From NCBI GenBank assembly GCA_934630975.1, contig CAKTXH010000041.1, forward strand, positions 1 through 18,370: 18,370 nt of DNA. The letters run 5' to 3'. Made by a program: the position numbers and the translations under genes. The notes under the pieces were generated by a model that did no database searches, was not told where the DNA came from, and was given only the letters and a program-made list of their open reading frames with translations. This DNA comes from an uncultured Clostridia bacterium (GTDB taxonomy: Bacteria; Bacillota; Clostridia; Christensenellales; Aristaeellaceae). Position 1 is the stretch's first letter. Every line of letters begins with the position of its first letter. Positions 15,197 to 18,370 of this stretch are shown here, piece by piece.

Positions 15197-15239
15197 TGTC
15201 CCGCATGGCCTGCCCATCGTCATAATCGGCAGTACGGCA

Positions 15240-17078
15240 TCAATCTTCCACCTGGCTCTCCATCTCGACCCGGGTTTGGGAATCGTCAAACCAGTGAACG
15301 GTGAATTCCAGCGGCGAATGAATGGTTACGGAAAGGACGAACGCTTTGCAGTAATCGCCCGTCAAGCCATCCAGAAAAGCCATCGTTCCCTGCCGCCCTT
15401 CGGGAAGCGTTTTCAACCATTTCAGTGCCTCCTCCCGGCAGTCATAATCCTGCTCCAGTTCCTCCCAATAGGCTTCCAGACTGTCCAGTTTCTCGTTCAG
15501 CGCTTGGCTTTCGGCTCTGTTCCGCTCAATCTGCCTCTTATAAAAACAGCGGTCGCGTTCCGTAAAGTCCATCTGTTGCAGATTCTCGAGCCGCGCCTGC
15601 ATCCGGGGCACAAAGGAATCCGCCGATGGGGACAGAACCGCCCGCATTTCCGTACAGCGCCCGCTCATGATATCCGCCGCTTCGACATCGTCTTCCATCG
15701 TCCAAACGCAGAGTTGAAACCGTTCCAGCACGGCCCGGCGAATCGCGCGGACGACCTGCTTCTCGTAGATTTTCTCCGCACGGCAGACGCTTCTGCCATT
15801 GTTGAGCGCCGCCGAGGGACAAAACCAGATCGGGTGTTCGCCCCGCGTATTCCGCACATGATAAAACCGCCCGCACGCCTCGCAGATCAGCCGGCCGGAA
15901 AATGCCCGTTTTGTCCTTCTCTCCCGCCTATAAATGTTGCTGTTCGCCGCCGCGATCTCCTGAACCGTTTCGAACAGCGCTCGGCTTACAATCGCGGGAT
16001 GATGGTCTTTGACGTGATACTGCCGGACTTCGCCCTTATTCCGCCGAACCGTATGGGTCAGACAATCCGCAGTATAGGTTTTCTGTGCCACGACGTCCCC
16101 TGCATACCGTTCGTTTCGGATCATGAATGATATTCTGCCGCTCGTCCATCCGTCTTCCAATTCACTGTATAGCTGCCCTTTTTTCGCCTTTTCCCTGCGT
16201 CTGCGCTGGGACACGCTGTCCGGCGCGGGAACACGTTCGAGGTTCAGCTTTCTTGCAACGTCCGCATAAGCATTTCCGCCCGCAATTTCCCGGAAAATGC
16301 GCCGGACGATAGCGGCTTCCTCTTCCACAACCTCGACGGCCCTAAACGGATAGCCGCTTTCATGAATGATCCATTGACCCGTATACCGATAGCCATAGAT
16401 GGCCTCGTTGCGGACATCCCCGCGCCGAAAGCGCATCTGATTGCCGAGGCTGATGTTGCCGGAAATGCTGCGGCTCTCCTCCTGCGCAATCGCGCCCAGC
16501 GTGGTCAGAATGAATTCATTGGTTGGGTCTGCGGTATCAAGATTCTCTTTTTCAAACAGGATGGTCACATGATTCTCTTTGAGCATCCGCAGGGCGCTCA
16601 TGAAATCCGCCGTATTGCGGGCAAACCGGGAAATGGATTTGCACACAATGCGGTCGATTTTTCCCTGCCCGCAATGGCGGAGAAGCCGCCGAAACCCTGT
16701 CCGTTTCTCGCCGTTCGTCCCCGAAACGCCGTGATCCGCGTACACGCCAACCGCCCGCCATTCCGGGTTGATCTCGATGAGCCGATTGAAATACCGCTCC
16801 TGCGCTTCATAGGAATTCTCCTGATCGGAGGAATTCGTGGACACGCGAATATACGCAGCCACATTCAGCGCGCCTTGTTTCGCCGCATCGTCTTTGGGAA
16901 ATTGCGGCTGGGCAGCCACGCCCGTCTGCGAATTTTCCTTTGGAAAAGAAAAAGCCGCAGCAGAACCCGTTTTTTCTCGGTGCACTGCTGCGGCGTTGAG
17001 GGACGACCCATTTTTCTGTTTTGCGCTTTCCGTGGTTTTCTTTTGCAGGCGTGCCCTAAAATCCGTTTCTACGCTCAT
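15240..17078 (-). CDS. Large serine recombinase, upstream member of the tandem pair
   Basis: This 612-residue large serine recombinase differs from its neighbour apart from the catalytic core. A ~70-residue charged, low-complexity N-terminal extension precedes AYIRVSTNSSDQE with nucleophile S80. KSISRFARNT (147-156) and AQEESRSISGNIS (198-210) complete the active site. The recombinase domain (about 225-370) includes RNERYAGDVVAQKTY and the HHPAIVSR motif. A conventional four-cysteine zinc ribbon follows (C399, C402, C420, C432), then a coiled coil (about 490-550) and a short C-terminal tail. AAAGGAG lies nine bases before the ATG. It ends 98 bases before the next recombinase, and the two are probably transcribed together. 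They may be subunits of one recombination reaction or independent integrases; the sequence does not decide. Confidence 0.9.
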   Translation of the reverse strand: MSVETDFRARLQKKTTESAKQKNGSSLNAAAVHREKTGSAAAFSFPKENSQTGVAAQPQFPKDDAAKQGALNVAAYIRVSTNSSDQENSYEAQERYFNRLIEINPEWRAVGVYADHGVSGTNGEKRTGFRRLLRHCGQGKIDRIVCKSISRFARNTADFMSALRMLKENHVTILFEKENLDTADPTNEFILTTLGAIAQEESRSISGNISLGNQMRFRRGDVRNEAIYGYRYTGQWIIHESGYPFRAVEVVEEEAAIVRRIFREIAGGNAYADVARKLNLERVPAPDSVSQRRRREKAKKGQLYSELEDGWTSGRISFMIRNERYAGDVVAQKTYTADCLTHTVRRNKGEVRQYHVKDHHPAIVSRALFETVQEIAAANSNIYRRERRTKRAFSGRLICEACGRFYHVRNTRGEHPIWFCPSAALNNGRSVCRAEKIYEKQVVRAIRRAVLERFQLCVWTMEDDVEAADIMSGRCTEMRAVLSPSADSFVPRMQARLENLQQMDFTERDRCFYKRQIERNRAESQALNEKLDSLEAYWEELEQDYDCREEALKWLKTLPEGRQGTMAFLDGLTGDYCKAFVLSVTIHSPLEFTVHWFDDSQTRVEMESQVED

Positions 17079-17219
17079 GTTGTTTTACTCCTTTCTGCCC
17101 TTTTTGTTTCTTTGGGCACGCGCTTATTCCCTTTGTTTCATCATTCAAAATCCAGCGGTATCATCGGGGGCTGGACGATCCCTCGGCGGTTTCTTAGAAA
17201 AATCTCTTAATTTATCAAT
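17079..17219 (-). other. Leader upstream of the tandem recombinases
   Basis: This is a non-coding gap between a terminator and the recombinase start. Apart from the ribosome binding site, I see only very short frames (7 to 20 codons) with no recognisable similarity, and no promoter with two good hexamers. One open frame on the minus strand ends in the residues PPMIPLDFE and could be the tail of a lost gene, but it lacks a start. Confidence 0.35.
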
Positions 17220-17278
17220 AAAAAAACAACGCGCAGCTTTCCTTCTGTTCATAAGTTTTTTCAGACGAAAGACCGCGC
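17220..17278 (-). terminator. Long imperfect hairpin and T-run ending the HTH gene
   Basis: The arms 17262-17278 and 17231-17247 pair at about 15 of 17 positions if G-T pairs are counted, with a 14-base loop. In minus-strand sense seven T follow at 17220-17226, four bases past the stem. The first arm contains the last codons of the HTH gene, which is unusual and suggests that the present stop codon is not the ancestral one. Confidence 0.65.
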
Positions 17279-18199
17279 CAGTCTCCGTGTCACTTCACTG
17301 TTGAGGCATGCCGCCGACTCACGGCGGACATAAAAAAAGCACCCGTCGGATTTCTCCAACAGATCCTTCCTGCTCTCCGCGTATTTATGTGTTTTCGTTT
17401 TTTTCATCTTCTCCTTCACTCCATCCGGCACATCGATCAGTCCGAACCGATAGAACATTCCATAGATGTAAGTCACTCCCCGGATATCCCCTAGAGCTTT
17501 CGGGCGGTCTATCACTTCTCCCACCTTTTTAATATTCCGTAGTGCCAGCACCATCGAACTCCATGACAGACTTTTGCTCTTTTCCCGTCTGTCGATCCAC
17601 AGTTCCTTCGTGTACTCGCCATTTCTTCCCTTTCGCACCTCATAAGAAAATGGCAACCCGGAGTAAGTTTTGAATTTCACACCAGAATAAGCCAGAACCA
17701 CACCCCAGAAGTTCTCTTCTGTCGGTTCAGTCCTCCACCGCTTCATCGCTCTGTATCTCCGCTGCCGCTCTGCTCCAACACTGATTTTTTCTTTGTCCGC
17801 GGTACTCTGGAAGTACACACCTTTCTGATAAGGTAAGTATGAGGTGACAGAGGCTTTGGAAAGCTGAAGAGTGTTTGCGGTTAAGAGGATGGCTTCTTTA
17901 TAACTCTGTGTTCCTCGATACTCCTCAAAAGTGTCCTGCACCTTCTCCGCCACTTCCGATTCATACACACCAGCCGTGATGAGCAGCTTTCTCACTTTGA
18001 TGGGATTCAGATTCAGAGCATCGGCGATGGCCTGCAAGGACATCTCAGAATTATGAAGCGCCACAGCCACATCCATCTGCTCTTTCAGATTCTTCCCGGC
18101 ATCGTACTCTGGTTTCAGCTTCTTCCGACCGCCGCCAGGCTTTCTGGCTTTATACGCTCTTTTCTCTCCCACGTTCCTCACCCCACCATCATTACTCAT
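17261..18199 (-). CDS. Helix-turn-helix protein of unknown function
   Basis: I do not recognise a named family. The 312-residue protein starts with a basic stretch (KARKPGGGRKKLKP, 17-30). Two helix-turn-helix-like segments follow, SLQAIADALNLNPIKVRKLL (54-73) and a second at about 98-125 ending SVTSYLPYQKGVY. The C-terminal half has a segment LPFSYEVRKGRNGEYTKELW followed by SLSWSSMVLALRNI (210-223). No membrane segment is seen. This fits a cytoplasmic DNA-binding protein. Its base composition is more AT-rich than the rest of the window, which points to horizontal transfer. The ATG at 18199 overlaps the end of the VOC gene remnant by 8 bases, implying former translational coupling; its own ribosome binding site is weak. 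The last ~12 residues run into a terminator stem and may be non-native. Confidence 0.65.
   Translation of the reverse strand: MSNDGGVRNVGEKRAYKARKPGGGRKKLKPEYDAGKNLKEQMDVAVALHNSEMSLQAIADALNLNPIKVRKLLITAGVYESEVAEKVQDTFEEYRGTQSYKEAILLTANTLQLSKASVTSYLPYQKGVYFQSTADKEKISVGAERQRRYRAMKRWRTEPTEENFWGVVLAYSGVKFKTYSGLPFSYEVRKGRNGEYTKELWIDRREKSKSLSWSSMVLALRNIKKVGEVIDRPKALGDIRGVTYIYGMFYRFGLIDVPDGVKEKMKKTKTHKYAESRKDLLEKSDGCFFYVRRESAACLNSEVTRRLARSFV
17311..17327. repeat. Perfect 6-bp inverted repeat inside the 3' end of the HTH gene
   Basis: CCGCCG-ACTCA-CGGCGG is a GC-rich palindrome in an otherwise AT-rich gene. On neither strand is a T-run placed to make it a terminator. It may mark a sequence junction near the gene's end. 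Confidence 0.4.
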
Positions 18200-18293
18200 G
18201 CAGCTCCAGCGGCAGTCCATCCGGGTCATGGAAGAAAGTCATCTTCTTACCTGTATAATCGTCAACTCGAATCGGCTCACATTCTATACCTAA
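18192..18293 (-). pseudogene. VOC/glyoxalase-fold protein, C-terminal remnant
   Basis: The last 33 codons plus stop of a vicinal-oxygen-chelate family protein are present: a GIECEPIRVDDYTGKK-type strand followed by MTFFHDPDGLPLELHE. The F-x-DPDG-x-x-LEL-x-E ending is the classic C-terminal betaalphabetabetabeta unit of glyoxalase/bleomycin-resistance-like proteins, whose final glutamate is often a metal ligand. Similarity stops at about 18293, where an in-frame stop and a terminal-repeat-like sequence follow, so the gene has been cut by an insertion. Its stop overlaps the start of the HTH gene, showing that the two were once one operon. Confidence 0.75.
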
Positions 18294-18370
18294 GGAACCT
18301 CTGATTTAATCGAAACCATGAACGAAACGATAAAATATGATATAATAAAGCCAACAAATAAGGGTGGTGA
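18294..18370 (+). mobile_element. Probable left end of an insertion sequence (runs off the window)
   Basis: The sequence GGAACCTCTGATTTAATCG begins exactly where the VOC gene breaks and resembles terminal inverted repeats of the IS5/IS1182-like type. It is followed by an AT-rich stretch with TATAAT at 18341-18346 and a ribosome-binding-site-like AAGGGTGGTGA at 18360-18370, as expected just before a transposase start on the plus strand. The transposase itself is outside the window. The family is a guess from the end sequence alone. Confidence 0.5.

Noticed and set aside
13279..15225. 648-codon plus-strand frame opposite a serine recombinase
   Set aside because: The minus-strand recombinase has a full set of catalytic motifs; the plus frame is its mirror.
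17079..17219. Small peptide genes upstream of the recombinases
   Set aside because: Frames of 7 to 20 codons have no adequate ribosome binding site or similarity; kept only as a note on the leader.
1..18370. CRISPR array, tRNA or rRNA genes
   Set aside because: No regularly spaced repeats, tRNA-like cloverleaf or rRNA segments were recognised on either strand.

Overview
The window looks like a piece of a GC-rich, gut-type Firmicutes (Clostridia) chromosome. The pointers are strong AAGGAGG-type ribosome binding sites, a DinB/UmuC-YolD pair, SpoIVCA-like large serine recombinases, and an L-2-amino-thiazoline-4-carboxylate hydrolase family gene. No rRNA or tRNA is present, so the taxonomy is an inference. 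Almost every gene is on the minus strand; the exceptions are the fragments at the two ends.

Left end (1-430): an AT-rich stretch of unknown origin is joined to the last ~80 codons of an ABC transporter ATPase on the plus strand, which is followed by a clear intrinsic terminator. Next (437-1896) is a two-gene minus-strand operon of an MBL-fold hydrolase and an ATC-hydrolase family protein. It is driven by a perfect consensus sigma-A promoter with a palindrome at the transcription start. Upstream of that (1993-3902) is a translesion polymerase with its YolD-like partner. The polymerase promoter is flanked by an unusual 12-bp direct repeat and has no recognisable LexA box.

Centre (4006-12963): two nucleotide-sugar modules are transcribed right to left. 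gmd, fcl, manC and a phosphohexomutase make GDP-mannose and GDP-L-fucose and supply hexose-1-phosphates. After a strong terminator, rfbA-rfbB-rfbD-rfbC make dTDP-L-rhamnose from glucose-1-phosphate. Both products are precursors for surface polysaccharide, but no glycosyltransferase, flippase or polymerase gene is in the window. An intrinsic terminator between fcl and manC divides the first module.

Right part (13075-17078): two different large serine recombinases lie in tandem directly upstream of gmd, with no terminator seen between the second of them and gmd. This is the most striking part of the window and recalls the paired recombinases of staphylococcal cassette chromosomes, although no attachment sites could be identified.

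Right end (17220-18370): a visibly more AT-rich segment carries a terminator hairpin, a two-HTH protein of unknown function, and the last 33-34 codons of a VOC/glyoxalase-fold gene. That gene is cut off by what looks like the left end of an insertion sequence, whose transposase would begin just outside the window. Foreign or rearranged DNA therefore lies at both edges of the chromosomal block.
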